Source of the DNA: Agathobaculum hominis | Lineage (GTDB): Bacteria; Bacillota; Clostridia; Oscillospirales; Butyricicoccaceae | Direction: 5' to 3' | NCBI RefSeq assembly: GCF_014288055.1 | Contig: NZ_JACOPK010000009.1 | Span: forward strand, 62,001 to 126,000 | Length of the DNA: 64,000 nt | Part shown: one piece after another, positions 34,137 through 43,291 of the stretch | Numbering within the stretch: position 1 is the first letter of the stretch | Layout: each line of letters opens with the position of its first letter | Made by a program: the position numbers and the translations under genes | Notes under the pieces: model-generated | What the model saw: the letters and a program-made list of their open reading frames with translations, nothing else | The model's database searches: none | Told to the model about the DNA's origin: nothing

Positions 34137-35171
34137 CTACGCCGGGTCGCAGATATTGCGTCCGATATCGGCGGTCGGATAGGCGTTCTGAAGCGTGTGG
34201 CCGAGGTTGCCGGCGAGATACTCATAGTACGCCTGCGCGCCGATCATGGCGGCGTTGTCGCCGCAGAGCTTAAGCGGCGGCAGGAACAGCCGCGTGTGCG
34301 TGCGCTTCGCCATGTCGCAGAGCGCTGCGCGCAGGAAGGAATTCGCCGCGACGCCGCCTGCGCAGACCACATTGCGCGCGTGCGTCTGATGTACCGCCTC
34401 CTCGAGGCGCGGCACGAGCGTATGCACGACCGCCGTGCAGAACGAGGCCGCAAGGCCCTCCCGGTCGAGCGTTTCGCCCTTCTGCTCGGCGTTGTGCGCG
34501 AGGTTGATGACCGCCGTCTTGAGCCCGGAGAACGAAAAATCGAGCGGCGCATCCTTGATGCGGCTGTCGGGCAGCTTATAGCGCTTCGGGTCGCCGTTCT
34601 GCGCGAGCGCGTCGATCTTCGGGCCGCCGGGATAGCCGACGCCGAGCACGCGCGCCACCTTGTCGAACGCCTCGCCCGCGGCGTCGTCGCGCGTGCCGCC
34701 GAGGATCTCGAACTCGGTATAGTCCTTGACCATGACGATCTCGCTGTGGCCGCCCGAGGCGATGAGCGTCAGGAACGGCGGCTTGAGCTCGGGATATGCC
34801 AGATAGGTCGCGGCGATATGGCCGCGGATGTGATGCACCGGGATGAACGGCTTGTTCATCGCGAACGCGAGCGACTTGCCGAAGTTTGCGCCGACGAGCA
34901 GCGCACCGATCAGTCCCGGCGCGCAGGTCGCAGCGACTGCATCCACCTCATGCTTATCCATCTCCGCGTCCGCGAGCGCCTGCTCGGTCACGCGGACGAC
35001 CGCCTCCATGTGGCGGCGCGAGGCGATCTCGGGCACGACGCCGCCGTAAAGCGCGTGCGTCGCGATCTGCGTGTCGACAACGTTCGACAGCATTTTCCGT
35101 CCGTCCTCGATGACGGCGGCCGCCGTCTCGTCGCAGGAGGACTCGATTGCAAGTATTCTCAAGGTTTTCAC
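34137..35171 (-). CDS. tsaD: tRNA t6A modification protein TsaD
   Basis: The 344-residue protein has LAIESSCDETAAAVIEDG, metal-binding HHIRGH (H-x3-H), SGGHSEIV and CAGGVAANSFLR. It transfers the threonylcarbamoyl group to A37 of ANN-decoding tRNAs. It closes an operon whose genes, in order, are polA, a phosphatase, rimI and a GNAT enzyme. The tsaE and tsaB genes often near it are not in the window. Confidence 0.97.
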   Translation of the reverse strand: MKTLRILAIESSCDETAAAVIEDGRKMLSNVVDTQIATHALYGGVVPEIASRRHMEAVVRVTEQALADAEMDKHEVDAVAATCAPGLIGALLVGANFGKSLAFAMNKPFIPVHHIRGHIAATYLAYPELKPPFLTLIASGGHSEIVMVKDYTEFEILGGTRDDAAGEAFDKVARVLGVGYPGGPKIDALAQNGDPKRYKLPDSRIKDAPLDFSFSGLKTAVINLAHNAEQKGETLDREGLAASFCTAVVHTLVPRLEEAVHQTHARNVVCAGGVAANSFLRAALCDMAKRTHTRLFLPPLKLCGDNAAMIGAQAYYEYLAGNLGHTLQNAYPTADIGRNICDPA

Positions 35172-35177
35172 TCCAGT

Positions 35178-35627
35178 TTACAGGTTTTTCTCAAAGCAGA
35201 GGCAGTTTTCAGCGCCTGCCGGGCTTCCGTAGTAGTCGATCACATGATAGCCGTTTTTTGTGTAGAGTGCGGCGCTGTCCGCAGTCGTGCGCGCGGTCTC
35301 CAGAATGGCGTGCGTGAAGCCGTTCGCCCGTGCGTCCTGTTCGAGCGCCGCAATGATCGCGCTCGCGACACCCTGCCGCCGGAACTCCGGCGCGATGAAG
35401 ATGCGCTTGACCTCGAAGGTCGTTTCATCGATCTGCTTCCACGCGCCGCATCCCGCAGGCGCACCGTCCTTGTATGCAACGATGCGGCAGTTAAACAGAT
35501 GCGGCAGGTTGTATTTGGCGTAGCGTTTTTCCACATCACCGACGAGCATAAAATAGTACTCATCCAGTCTGGCGGTCAGGCTGTGAAAATCTGTGTTCTC
35601 TGCGTCAACAAAGCGAAGCTCCATCAT
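35178..35627 (-). CDS. GNAT family N-acetyltransferase
   Basis: The 149-residue protein has a GNAT core: CRIVAYKDGAPAGCGAW, then FEVKRIFIAPEFRRQGVASA (acetyl-CoA pyrophosphate loop RRQGVA) and NGYHVIDYYG. The substrate is unknown. ATG at 35627 follows AGGAGG; the open frame extends much further in another gene's region and is not used. It lies between rimI and tsaD. Confidence 0.9.
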   Translation of the reverse strand: MMELRFVDAENTDFHSLTARLDEYYFMLVGDVEKRYAKYNLPHLFNCRIVAYKDGAPAGCGAWKQIDETTFEVKRIFIAPEFRRQGVASAIIAALEQDARANGFTHAILETARTTADSAALYTKNGYHVIDYYGSPAGAENCLCFEKNL

Positions 35628-35641
35628 GGCAATTCCTCCTG

Positions 35642-36073
35642 TTATCCAAAGTTTATCGTCATTAAAAGCGCGTTTTCGGCAGGATTGCTGTAAAAATTTT
35701 TTCGGGTCCCGACCGGGGCAAAGCCCGCCCCGGCATACAGCGCGATGGCAGGCGCGTTGCTCTCGCGCACCTCGAGGGTGACGAACGCAAGTCCCTTCTC
35801 CTTCGCCCGCGCGATCAGCTCCGCAATGAGCAGCCGCGCAGCGCCCCGCCGCCGAAAATCCGGCGACACGGCAACGTTGGTGATATAACCTTCGTCCAGG
35901 ACGGTCTGACAGCCGACATAGCCCTGCACCTCCCCGTCCTGCTCCGCGACGAGGAAGATCCCGCCGCCAAGCTCCTCGCGCAGCATTTTCTCGCTCCACG
36001 GCGCGTGAAAGCACTGTTTTTCAAGCGCCGCAAGCGCAGGAAGATGCTTCTCCTGCATTTCCGTTATGTTCAT
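35642..36073 (-). CDS. rimI: Ribosomal-protein alanine acetyltransferase RimI
   Basis: The 143-residue GNAT protein resembles RimI: an HAPWSEKMLREEL segment near the start, YITNVAVSPDFRRRGAARLL (acetyl-CoA loop) and EVRESNAPAIALYAGAGFAPVG. RimI acetylates the N-terminus of ribosomal protein S18 and is often encoded near tsaD or tsaB. The start overlaps the phosphatase stop by four bases. Confidence 0.9.
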   Translation of the reverse strand: MNITEMQEKHLPALAALEKQCFHAPWSEKMLREELGGGIFLVAEQDGEVQGYVGCQTVLDEGYITNVAVSPDFRRRGAARLLIAELIARAKEKGLAFVTLEVRESNAPAIALYAGAGFAPVGTRKNFYSNPAENALLMTINFG

Positions 36074-36501
36074 CCTGCCAGTCTCCCGATGATGCTCTGC
36101 ACGCCGGATTTGATCTCAGCCGCCGCGCGGCGGTAGATTTCGAGATCGCCGCCGAACGGGTCGGAAACATCGGCCGGCGTGAGCGTGAACACCTTGTCCG
36201 CGCAGTCCGGGAACGCCGCGCACAGGTTGTCATACTGTGCGCCCGTCATGCAGACGAGATATTTCGCCTCGCGTGCAAGCTCGGGCGTCAGCATGCGCGA
36301 GCGGTGCGAGGTGATGTCTGCGCCAAGCTCAGCTGCGGCCGTGACCGCGTTCCCGCTCGCCGGAAGACCGTCCGAGGTGTACATTCCGGCGCTCAGCGCC
36401 GCAAGTCCGGTCTTTTCCTCGCCGCCCAGCGCGCGGAAGAACCCTTCCGCCATCGGCGAGCGGCACGTGTTGCCCGTGCAGATAAAAACGATCTGATCCA
36501 T
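36070..36501 (-). CDS. Low-molecular-weight protein phosphatase, YwlE-like
   Basis: The 143-residue protein has the P-loop CTGNTCRSPMAEG, where the threonine after Cys is typical of arginine phosphatases, and the distal acid region VSDPFGGDLEIYRRAA. Activity could be protein-arginine phosphatase (as YwlE) or tyrosine phosphatase. It lies between polA and rimI. Confidence 0.88.
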   Translation of the reverse strand: MDQIVFICTGNTCRSPMAEGFFRALGGEEKTGLAALSAGMYTSDGLPASGNAVTAAAELGADITSHRSRMLTPELAREAKYLVCMTGAQYDNLCAAFPDCADKVFTLTPADVSDPFGGDLEIYRRAAAEIKSGVQSIIGRLAG

Positions 36502-36531
36502 ATTGCTTACCTTCTAAATATTTGTCCGTTG

Positions 36532-39168
36532 TTATTTCGCGTCGTACCAGCTCATGCCGCTTTTGGCTTCCGCCACGAGCGGCGCGTCCATCTGAAAGGC
36601 GTTCTCCATCTCCTCGGTGAGGATGCGCGCGGCGATGTCCTTCTCCTTGAGGGGCGCTTCGATAATCAGCTCGTCGTGCACCTGCAAAATCAGATGGCTT
36701 TCCAGCCCTTCACGCCTCAGGCGGTCGCGCACACGCACCATCGCGATCTTGATGATGTCCGCAGCCGTGCCCTGAATGGGCGTGTTCATCGCGATCCGCT
36801 CGGCGGCCGAGCGGACGTTGAAGTTTTTGCTGTTGATGTCAGACAGCGCACGGCGGCGGCCGAACAGCGTCGTTACATAGCCCTGCTCGCGTGCCGTCTC
36901 CTTGATGGTTTCCATATAGTTCTCCACGCCCGGATAGCTGTCCAGATACGAGCGGATGAAGGCCGCAGCCTCCTTTCGGCTCACGCCGATGTCCTGCGCG
37001 AGCGAGAAATCCGAAATGCCGTAGACGATGCCGAAGTTGACCGCCTTGCAGGACGAGCGCATCGCGCTCGTGATCTCCTCGATCGGCAGATGGTATACCT
37101 TGGACGCGGTCGCGGCATGAATGTCCTGTCCCGTGCGGAACGCGCCGATCATGTGCCTGTCGCCCGAGATATGCGCGAGCACGCGCAGCTCGATCTGCGA
37201 ATAGTCGGCGTCGATGAGGATATGATCCTTGTCCGGCGCGACGAACATGCGGCGCAGCTCTCGCCCGAGCTCGGTGCGCACCGGAATGTTCTGCAGGTTC
37301 GGGTCGGTCGAGGACAGGCGGCCGGTCGCCGTGACCATCTGCTGAAAATGCGTGTGGATACGGTTGTCCTTCGGGTCCGCAACGGAAAGCAGGCCGTCCA
37401 CATAGGTGCTCTTGAGCTTGGTCAGGCGGCGGTATTCCAGAATGTGTGCGATGATGGGATGGTCCTCGCGCAGGCGCTCGAGCACCTCTGCACTCGTCGA
37501 ATAGCCGGTCTTGGTCTTTTTCGGAGCCGGCAGTCCGAGCCGCTCGAACAGGATTTCGCCCAGCTGACGGGTGCTGTTCAGGTTGAACTCCGCGCCGGCA
37601 TCCAGATAGATCTGATCCACAAGATCGCGGATGCGCGTTTCCAGACGTTCGCCGAACGTGCGCAGCGCATCGGGCGCGACAGCGCAGCCTGCGTTCTCCA
37701 TCTCCGCGAGCACCCGCTCGAGCGGCAGCTCAATTTCGTAATACAGCCGGCGCATGCCGAACTGCTCGATCTTATCGTTCATCTCGCGGAAGATCTCGCG
37801 CATCGCGGCGAGATACTGCGCCGCAGAGCGGCCGGTCTCCTCGCGTCCGCCGAGCGGCGAAAGCGCCGCCGGATCGTCCAGATCGAGCGCGGGAAGCATT
37901 TCGTTCACGCAGGCGAGCGCGAGCCGCGGCAGGTCGTAGCTCGACTGCGCCGGGTCGATGAGGTAGGCCGCGAGAGCGGTGTCGAACGTGATGCCGCGCG
38001 GATCAATGCCGCGGAGCAGCAGATTTTTGATGATGTCCTTCGCGTCGTGCAGCGCGAGGTTCACGCTGCCGTCAAACAGACGCGCGAGCACATCGTTCCA
38101 TGCGTCCCCCATATCGTCCGCATACAGAAAATACGCCGTGTCCCCGGAAAGCAGGCAGAGCGCACCGAGTGTTTTCCCTGCAAGGACAAAAACGCGGTCC
38201 GCCTCGGTCAGCGAGTCGACGAGACCGAACGCCTCGAACGCCGAGGCGATGGTGCAGCGCTCCAGTGCAGGCAGGCGCGGCGCGGCGGCCTCCTCACCCT
38301 CCGTCAGACCGAGCTTTCGGATGAACTGGTCGAACTCCAGCCTTGTCAGCAGGCTGTACAGCGCCTCGCGGTCGATCTTCTGTTCGGGCAGATGCGCAAC
38401 GTCCAGCTCGAGCGGTACATTCCGGTCGATGGTGGCGAGCCAGTAGCTGTCGCGCGCTCCCTGCTCGTCCGCCTGTAATTTGGTGCGCACGCCCTTTTTG
38501 ATGCGCTCGTCGTCGATATGCTCATAGATACCGTCGAGCGTGCCGAAGTCCGCGAGCAGCTGCTTGGCGCTCTTCTCGCCCACGCCCTTGACGCCGGGGA
38601 TGTTGTCCGACGAGTCGCCCATGAGCGCCTTGAGGTCGATGAGTCGGATGGGGTCAAAGCCGTATTCCTCGCGGAATTTCTCGGGCGTGTAGCTCGTATA
38701 CGTCGTCTTGCCGAGGGCGCTCTTGACCAGGCGCACGACCGTTCCGCCGCCGACCAGCTGAAGCGAGTCACGGTCGCCGGTGAGGATGACGCATTCGTCG
38801 CCGTTTTCGTTTGCGCGGCGGCTGATCGTGCCGAGCAGATCGTCCGCCTCATAGCCCGCCAGCTCGCAGCGCACGATGCCGAGCGCGTCGAGCACCTCCT
38901 TGACGATGGGCATCTGCACGGCAAGCTCCTCGTCCATCGGCTTGCGCGTCGCCTTGTAGGTATCGAATTTCAGATGGCGGAAGGTCTTTTCCTTTACGTC
39001 GAAGCATACGACCGTGCGGTCGGGCCGTTCCTCGTCCTGCTGCTTGAAGAGCGTCGAGAGAAAACCGTAGACCGCGTTGGTCGGCGTGCCCTCATGATTG
39101 GAGAGCGGCCGGATGCCGTGGTAGGCACGGTTGATTATGCTGTTTCCGTCTATCACCATGATTTTCAT
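36532..39168 (-). CDS. polA: DNA polymerase I
   Basis: The 878-residue protein has an N-terminal 5'-nuclease (VIDGNSIINRAYHG, GVKGVGEKSAKQLL), a middle 3'-exonuclease fold and a full polymerase domain (DADYSQIELRVLAHISGD, RSSCKAVNFGIVYG, QVHDELIIE). In the middle domain the DTE exonuclease motif is absent, so proofreading is probably lost, as in other Firmicutes PolA. It fills repair gaps and removes primers. It heads the operon that continues to tsaD. Confidence 0.97.
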   Translation of the reverse strand: MKIMVIDGNSIINRAYHGIRPLSNHEGTPTNAVYGFLSTLFKQQDEERPDRTVVCFDVKEKTFRHLKFDTYKATRKPMDEELAVQMPIVKEVLDALGIVRCELAGYEADDLLGTISRRANENGDECVILTGDRDSLQLVGGGTVVRLVKSALGKTTYTSYTPEKFREEYGFDPIRLIDLKALMGDSSDNIPGVKGVGEKSAKQLLADFGTLDGIYEHIDDERIKKGVRTKLQADEQGARDSYWLATIDRNVPLELDVAHLPEQKIDREALYSLLTRLEFDQFIRKLGLTEGEEAAAPRLPALERCTIASAFEAFGLVDSLTEADRVFVLAGKTLGALCLLSGDTAYFLYADDMGDAWNDVLARLFDGSVNLALHDAKDIIKNLLLRGIDPRGITFDTALAAYLIDPAQSSYDLPRLALACVNEMLPALDLDDPAALSPLGGREETGRSAAQYLAAMREIFREMNDKIEQFGMRRLYYEIELPLERVLAEMENAGCAVAPDALRTFGERLETRIRDLVDQIYLDAGAEFNLNSTRQLGEILFERLGLPAPKKTKTGYSTSAEVLERLREDHPIIAHILEYRRLTKLKSTYVDGLLSVADPKDNRIHTHFQQMVTATGRLSSTDPNLQNIPVRTELGRELRRMFVAPDKDHILIDADYSQIELRVLAHISGDRHMIGAFRTGQDIHAATASKVYHLPIEEITSAMRSSCKAVNFGIVYGISDFSLAQDIGVSRKEAAAFIRSYLDSYPGVENYMETIKETAREQGYVTTLFGRRRALSDINSKNFNVRSAAERIAMNTPIQGTAADIIKIAMVRVRDRLRREGLESHLILQVHDELIIEAPLKEKDIAARILTEEMENAFQMDAPLVAEAKSGMSWYDAK

Positions 39169-39249
39169 GCATTTAAGTCCTCACGTTTCCGAGTTCACCG
39201 CAGGCGATCCCCTTCGGCTGTTATCCTTTATTATACCGCATTCCGGCGA

Positions 39250-39287
39250 AAAAGAAAACCCCCTGCCTTCGTCAGGAAAGCAGGGGG
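39250..39287 (-). terminator. Terminator after the HPr-like gene
   Basis: CCCCCTGC (39259-39266) pairs with GCAGGGGG (39280-39287); on the minus strand TTTTCTTTTT follows. Confidence 0.85.
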
Positions 39288-39314
39288 AAAATTTCGCCTT
39301 TCAGCGGAACCGGA

Positions 39315-39566
39315 TCAGTCCTCGTCGTCGATCTCGAGGTACTCAGCCAGGTCCTTGAACAGAGCCTTGACTGCTGCCGGATCCTCGTCGTCCTCGAGAA
39401 CGATCTGAAGCGGCTCGTTCAGGCTGAGCAGGAACATGCCGAGCAGGCTCTTGGCGTCTACCATGCCGCTCTTGCCGTGAATCCAGATGTCGAAGCCGTA
39501 CTTGGTAACGATCTTGTTGATCTTCTGAATGTCGTCCGTATTCTTTACGCGAATGCCTCTGGTCAT
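39315..39566 (-). CDS. HPr-like protein lacking the phospho-histidine
   Basis: The 83-residue protein has the HPr C-terminal half: a KSLLGMF segment that lines up with the regulatory Ser46 region of HPr, then LQIVLEDDEDPAAVKALF. The usual GIHARPA active-site loop is missing; the N-terminus reads RGIRVKNTDDIQKINKIV. It therefore cannot take part in sugar phosphorelay but might still be a Ser-phosphorylated regulator, as Crh is in Bacillus. ATG at 39566 follows AGGAGG. An extended -10 (TGCTATAAT) lies upstream on the minus strand. It is monocistronic. Confidence 0.8.
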   Translation of the reverse strand: MTRGIRVKNTDDIQKINKIVTKYGFDIWIHGKSGMVDAKSLLGMFLLSLNEPLQIVLEDDEDPAAVKALFKDLAEYLEIDDED

Positions 39567-39791
39567 TGTAATTTCCTCCTGAATGTAAATCTGGGAAGTT
39601 CTTTCACAGACTGCCATACCGCAGTCCCCTTTTTGCTGATTACATTATAGCATAAAACCGGAGAAAGAAAAGTGGTTTTTCGAAAATCCGTGTATTTTCA
39701 GCATTTCCGAACCGAAATCTTTTCTCTCTCCGATTTTATTATGCACTTTCTACAAACAGGTTTCTTCCAGTTTGGTTACTCTGACGAAGTA

Positions 39792-41933
39792 TCAGCCGAG
39801 AGAGTCCGAGCGCGTCACCATGATGTCGCCGTCTGCGGTCGCGGCGTTCGCGTAGGGGTCGGCTGCCAGCTTCTCCGCCGCCGGGCGGTACTTCTCAACG
39901 ATGCTCGTCGGGAAGCTGTCGTACGGGTAGGATATCTCATAGTAGTTACAGCCGTCCCCCACCGCCGGGGTGACGTTTACGCGGGCGTTGTCCTTGAAGG
40001 AAATCAGGTCGTAGAAGTCGCTGTTACCATACATCCGCATCGTACCGGTCGCTACCGCGTCCTTGAGGAGCGCCGCGATGTCCGCGCGGTCGGTCACGTT
40101 GAGGCCGACCCACGTATCCTCGCCGGGAACGTAGAAGTCCAGTTCAACCTGCGACACGGTATCCGGGGCGATGGACTGCGGCTCAAGGCCGAAATACTTC
40201 TTGATGAGCGCAAGCGTCTTGACGTCGCGGTCGGTCACAATGCCGTTCGCGTAGTTGTTCGCTTCGGCGTCGGTCGTAATGTTGAACGACATGACTGGCT
40301 TGGCAAGCTCGGTGTAGGTCAGGCGCTCCTCGCGCAGCGTCTTTACGATTTCGGCGGCCTTTTCGCCGTCGGTGATGGTCTCGCTGTTGTACTTCAGCTG
40401 ATTGACGCAGAAGGTCATGTCGGTGACACGGGCGTTATCGAGGTCGAGGTCGTACAGCGAGCTGGATTTGAGCTTGTACTCGGACGAGCCGTAGACCTTG
40501 TTCAGCAGGCTGCGCACCTCTTCGCTTACCGGCAGCTTGTAGCTGCGCGTCTTGACCGTGCCGTTCTGCATGGCAAACTGCAGCGAATGGCTCTCCAGAA
40601 ATGCGGTTCCGGTATCGTTCGAGTCCGCGTTCAGCGTCGCCTCGCGGCCGATTTCCGCCAGACGGCAGAGCGCCGCGATATTTTCCTTTTCGGTCAGTTC
40701 CGCCGCGGAGTCGCCGTAGTCGATCAGACCGGCGGACGCGACCTTGCTCTCGTCCGGGAGCCAGCGGTCGTAGCCGAGAACGTCCTTCTGCATGCCGACC
40801 ATGAGCAGCGCCGTCACCGCAAGGATGGCGAGCATCTGCACCGGATGCTTGACGAGCGCACGGAGGTCGAACGCATAGATGACCTCGATGATGCAGTGGA
40901 ACAGCACCGTGCCGAACACCAGTCCCGGCCACAGCCAGAACTTGCCGCCGATCAGGCGGAAGCCGATGGCGAACGCCGTGCCCATGACGATGCACATGAA
41001 CGCCTTGACCGGCAGACGGAGCGGACGGAACGCCAGCGCCGTGCCCGCGCGTTCGCTCTTTCTGCGGCGGAAGGCAAAGACGCCGAGCGCAATGATAAAG
41101 AGCGCCGCCGCGGCGTACTCCGCGAGCAGCATATACGCAGGCTTACCGGCGCGGATGAAGTTATCCGCAAGACCGGAGCCGTAGTTCGCGCCGTTGACCA
41201 TAAAATAGGTGGCGGCCGGGCTGAGACGCAGATGATTAAACAGGTCGCTGTAGCTTATGCTGTCGTAGGTCTTGCAGTACAGGCTCAGCAGACCCTCGTG
41301 CATCATCTGAATCGCGAGCGGCGCGAGATAGACCCACAGCTGAAGCAGCAGCGCGATAATCGTGTTGCCGCAGAGGATGGTCGAAAGTGCGCTCATCGCG
41401 TACATCAGCAGGAAAAAGAGGATGTCGCAGAGTATGACACCGAGGTACGTACCGACAGAAACCGCTTCTCCGAAGCCCATCGCGTGCGCACACACGAGCG
41501 TCAGCACGCGGAGCACCAGATACGGCGCGATAACGCACACCGCACCGGTTACGAAATTCACAAGATACAGCTTTTCGCGCGAAACCGGCAGGCTGTGGTA
41601 AAAGTCCACCTTGCGCTTGTCGTGCAGATAGGCGAACATCGCCGTGCCGGCCACAACGGCAAGCAGGATAACGGCGAGCTTTACGAGCGCGTTCTCGCCG
41701 CCGATGTAAATCGCTGCGTCCGCCAGACTGGATTTCCAGCTCTGCGCAAGCTCAGACGCTCTCGCGCCATCGACAATCATACCCTTGCGGTTCTCCAGCG
41801 CCTGCTGCATATTCATCAGCGAGGGCAGGAGCATGGAAACCACGAATGCGAGCGTCGAGAGAACGACCGCCCACAGGCTGCGGCGCACGCCGTCGCGCAC
41901 CAGTCCCTTAGAAGAGGAGCTTCTTGACATCAT
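39792..41933 (-). CDS. ABC-type multidrug/peptide export permease, ABC-2-like
   Basis: The 713-residue protein has about 10 membrane helices in its first 400 residues, with a KVDFYHSLPVSREKLYLVNF loop seen in this ABC permease family, and a large C-terminal extracellular-type domain. The ATPase is encoded just upstream and overlaps it. ATG at 41933 is preferred because GGAGGTGGC precedes it. With the GntR gene it forms a three-gene unit that resembles the YtrA-YtrB-type export systems. Confidence 0.85.
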   Translation of the reverse strand: MMSRSSSSKGLVRDGVRRSLWAVVLSTLAFVVSMLLPSLMNMQQALENRKGMIVDGARASELAQSWKSSLADAAIYIGGENALVKLAVILLAVVAGTAMFAYLHDKRKVDFYHSLPVSREKLYLVNFVTGAVCVIAPYLVLRVLTLVCAHAMGFGEAVSVGTYLGVILCDILFFLLMYAMSALSTILCGNTIIALLLQLWVYLAPLAIQMMHEGLLSLYCKTYDSISYSDLFNHLRLSPAATYFMVNGANYGSGLADNFIRAGKPAYMLLAEYAAAALFIIALGVFAFRRRKSERAGTALAFRPLRLPVKAFMCIVMGTAFAIGFRLIGGKFWLWPGLVFGTVLFHCIIEVIYAFDLRALVKHPVQMLAILAVTALLMVGMQKDVLGYDRWLPDESKVASAGLIDYGDSAAELTEKENIAALCRLAEIGREATLNADSNDTGTAFLESHSLQFAMQNGTVKTRSYKLPVSEEVRSLLNKVYGSSEYKLKSSSLYDLDLDNARVTDMTFCVNQLKYNSETITDGEKAAEIVKTLREERLTYTELAKPVMSFNITTDAEANNYANGIVTDRDVKTLALIKKYFGLEPQSIAPDTVSQVELDFYVPGEDTWVGLNVTDRADIAALLKDAVATGTMRMYGNSDFYDLISFKDNARVNVTPAVGDGCNYYEISYPYDSFPTSIVEKYRPAAEKLAADPYANAATADGDIMVTRSDSLG

Positions 41934-42807
41934 AGCCTGCCACCTCCGTTTCATTGATAAAGATTTCCTCGAGCGTCAGCGGCAGAAGCTCGCAGAACGT
42001 CGGGTTCATCTTGTTGATCTTCGCCATCAGCTCGTCGCGTTCGCCGCGTGCGGTAATGGTGTAGAGCGAGCCGCGCTGCTCCTTCTTGAGCAGGTCGAAG
42101 CCGTTCCATGCGTCCTCGGGCAGCGGTGCGCCGAAGATGCACTGTACCTTATACATACCGAGCTTCATCTCGTCGAGGTCGCGCGAGAACAGGATGCCGC
42201 CGCGATGCAGCAGACCCACATGGTCGCAGATGTCCTCCAGCTCGCGCAGGTTGTGGCTCGCGATGACCGGCGTCAGACCGCGCTCCGCGACGTCCTCCGC
42301 GAACAGGCTCTTGACCGCCTGACGCACGACCGGGTCGAGTCCGTCGAACGTTTCGTCGCAGAACAGGTAATCCGTTCCGCTGCACACGCCGCAGATGACC
42401 GAGACCTGCTTTTTCATGCCCTTGGAGAACGTGCGGATCTTGCGCGTCTCGTCGAGTCCGAAGGCGCTCATCAGCTTGAAGTAGCGCTGCTCGTCGAATT
42501 TGTCGTAAAAGCGACGGTAGTAGTTTTTCATGTCCTGCGGCGTGCTGTTCGGGAAAAAGAACTGCTCATCCGAGATGAAAAAACAACGGTTCTTTACCGC
42601 GGTGTTCTCAAAGACCTTCTCTCCGTCGATCCAGACCTCGCCCTCATCCGGCGCCAGAATGCCCGCGAGCATGCGCAGGAAGGTCGATTTGCCGGCGCCG
42701 TTCGAGCCGATCAGTCCGTAGACCGAGCCGTTCTGAACCTCCGCGCAGATGTGATCGACCGCCGTGATGTCGTCAAAACGCTTGGTTGCGTTATCCGCTT
42801 TGATCAT
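41908..42807 (-). CDS. ABC transporter ATPase
   Basis: The 299-residue nucleotide-binding subunit has Walker A (GSNGAGKST), a Q-loop-like ISDEQFFF, the signature segment FSKGMKKQVSV, Walker B (YLFCDETFDGLD) and a switch His (ASHNLREL). It powers the downstream permease. It begins within the GntR stop and overlaps the permease start. Confidence 0.94.
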   Translation of the reverse strand: MIKADNATKRFDDITAVDHICAEVQNGSVYGLIGSNGAGKSTFLRMLAGILAPDEGEVWIDGEKVFENTAVKNRCFFISDEQFFFPNSTPQDMKNYYRRFYDKFDEQRYFKLMSAFGLDETRKIRTFSKGMKKQVSVICGVCSGTDYLFCDETFDGLDPVVRQAVKSLFAEDVAERGLTPVIASHNLRELEDICDHVGLLHRGGILFSRDLDEMKLGMYKVQCIFGAPLPEDAWNGFDLLKKEQRGSLYTITARGERDELMAKINKMNPTFCELLPLTLEEIFINETEVAGYDVKKLLF

Positions 42808-43172
42808 TTGCTATCCTCTCCTTTCTGCGTCACCCACGCAGTCAGCTGCGCGTCATCCGCACCGAGCGAGCGGGCCTTGCCGGCGAGAGCCGTCATTTCG
42901 GCCCTCACCTCGCGCAGCCGCTCCTCGCGTCTGTCCCCCACGTCCGAGACGAAGTTTCCCCGTCCCTTGGCGGCGTAGATCACGCCGCGCCGTTCGAGCT
43001 CTCCATATGCGCGCTGGATCGTATTCGGGTTGATCGAAAGCTCCATCGCAAACTGCCGCACACTGGGCAGCTGCGTTTCTGCCGGCAAAGCCCCACGCAA
43101 TGCCAGCTCTTCGATGCCGTCCGCCACCTGTTCGTAGATAGGCCGTCCGTCCCGATAGTCGATTTTTACCAT
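42804..43172 (-). CDS. GntR family regulator, YtrA subfamily
   Basis: The 122-residue protein has a GntR winged helix (PIYEQVADGIEELALRGALP, LPSVRQFAMELSINPNTIQR) and only a short C-terminal region, as in the YtrA group that controls ABC exporters. A 9-bp inverted repeat downstream of its own promoter is the likely operator. The stop overlaps the ATPase start. Confidence 0.92.
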   Translation of the reverse strand: MVKIDYRDGRPIYEQVADGIEELALRGALPAETQLPSVRQFAMELSINPNTIQRAYGELERRGVIYAAKGRGNFVSDVGDRREERLREVRAEMTALAGKARSLGADDAQLTAWVTQKGEDSK

Positions 43173-43211
43173 TCTGCGCGCCTCCTTCCTTTCATCGCCG
43201 AAGCGGTGTAT

Positions 43212-43270
43212 TAACTGTACTGTGTGTCTTAGTACAGTTAGAATATATCATACACCGCGCCCCTTGTCAA
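43212..43270 (-). promoter_or_regulatory. gntR promoter and operator
   Basis: On the minus strand TTGACA (43270-43265), 17 bases and TATATT (43247-43242). Immediately downstream is a perfect repeat TAACTGTAC (43212-43220) with GTACAGTTA (43232-43240), spaced by 11 bases and covering the expected start of transcription. Confidence 0.8.
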
Positions 43271-43291
43271 GCAGAATTTGAAAATTTTCAC

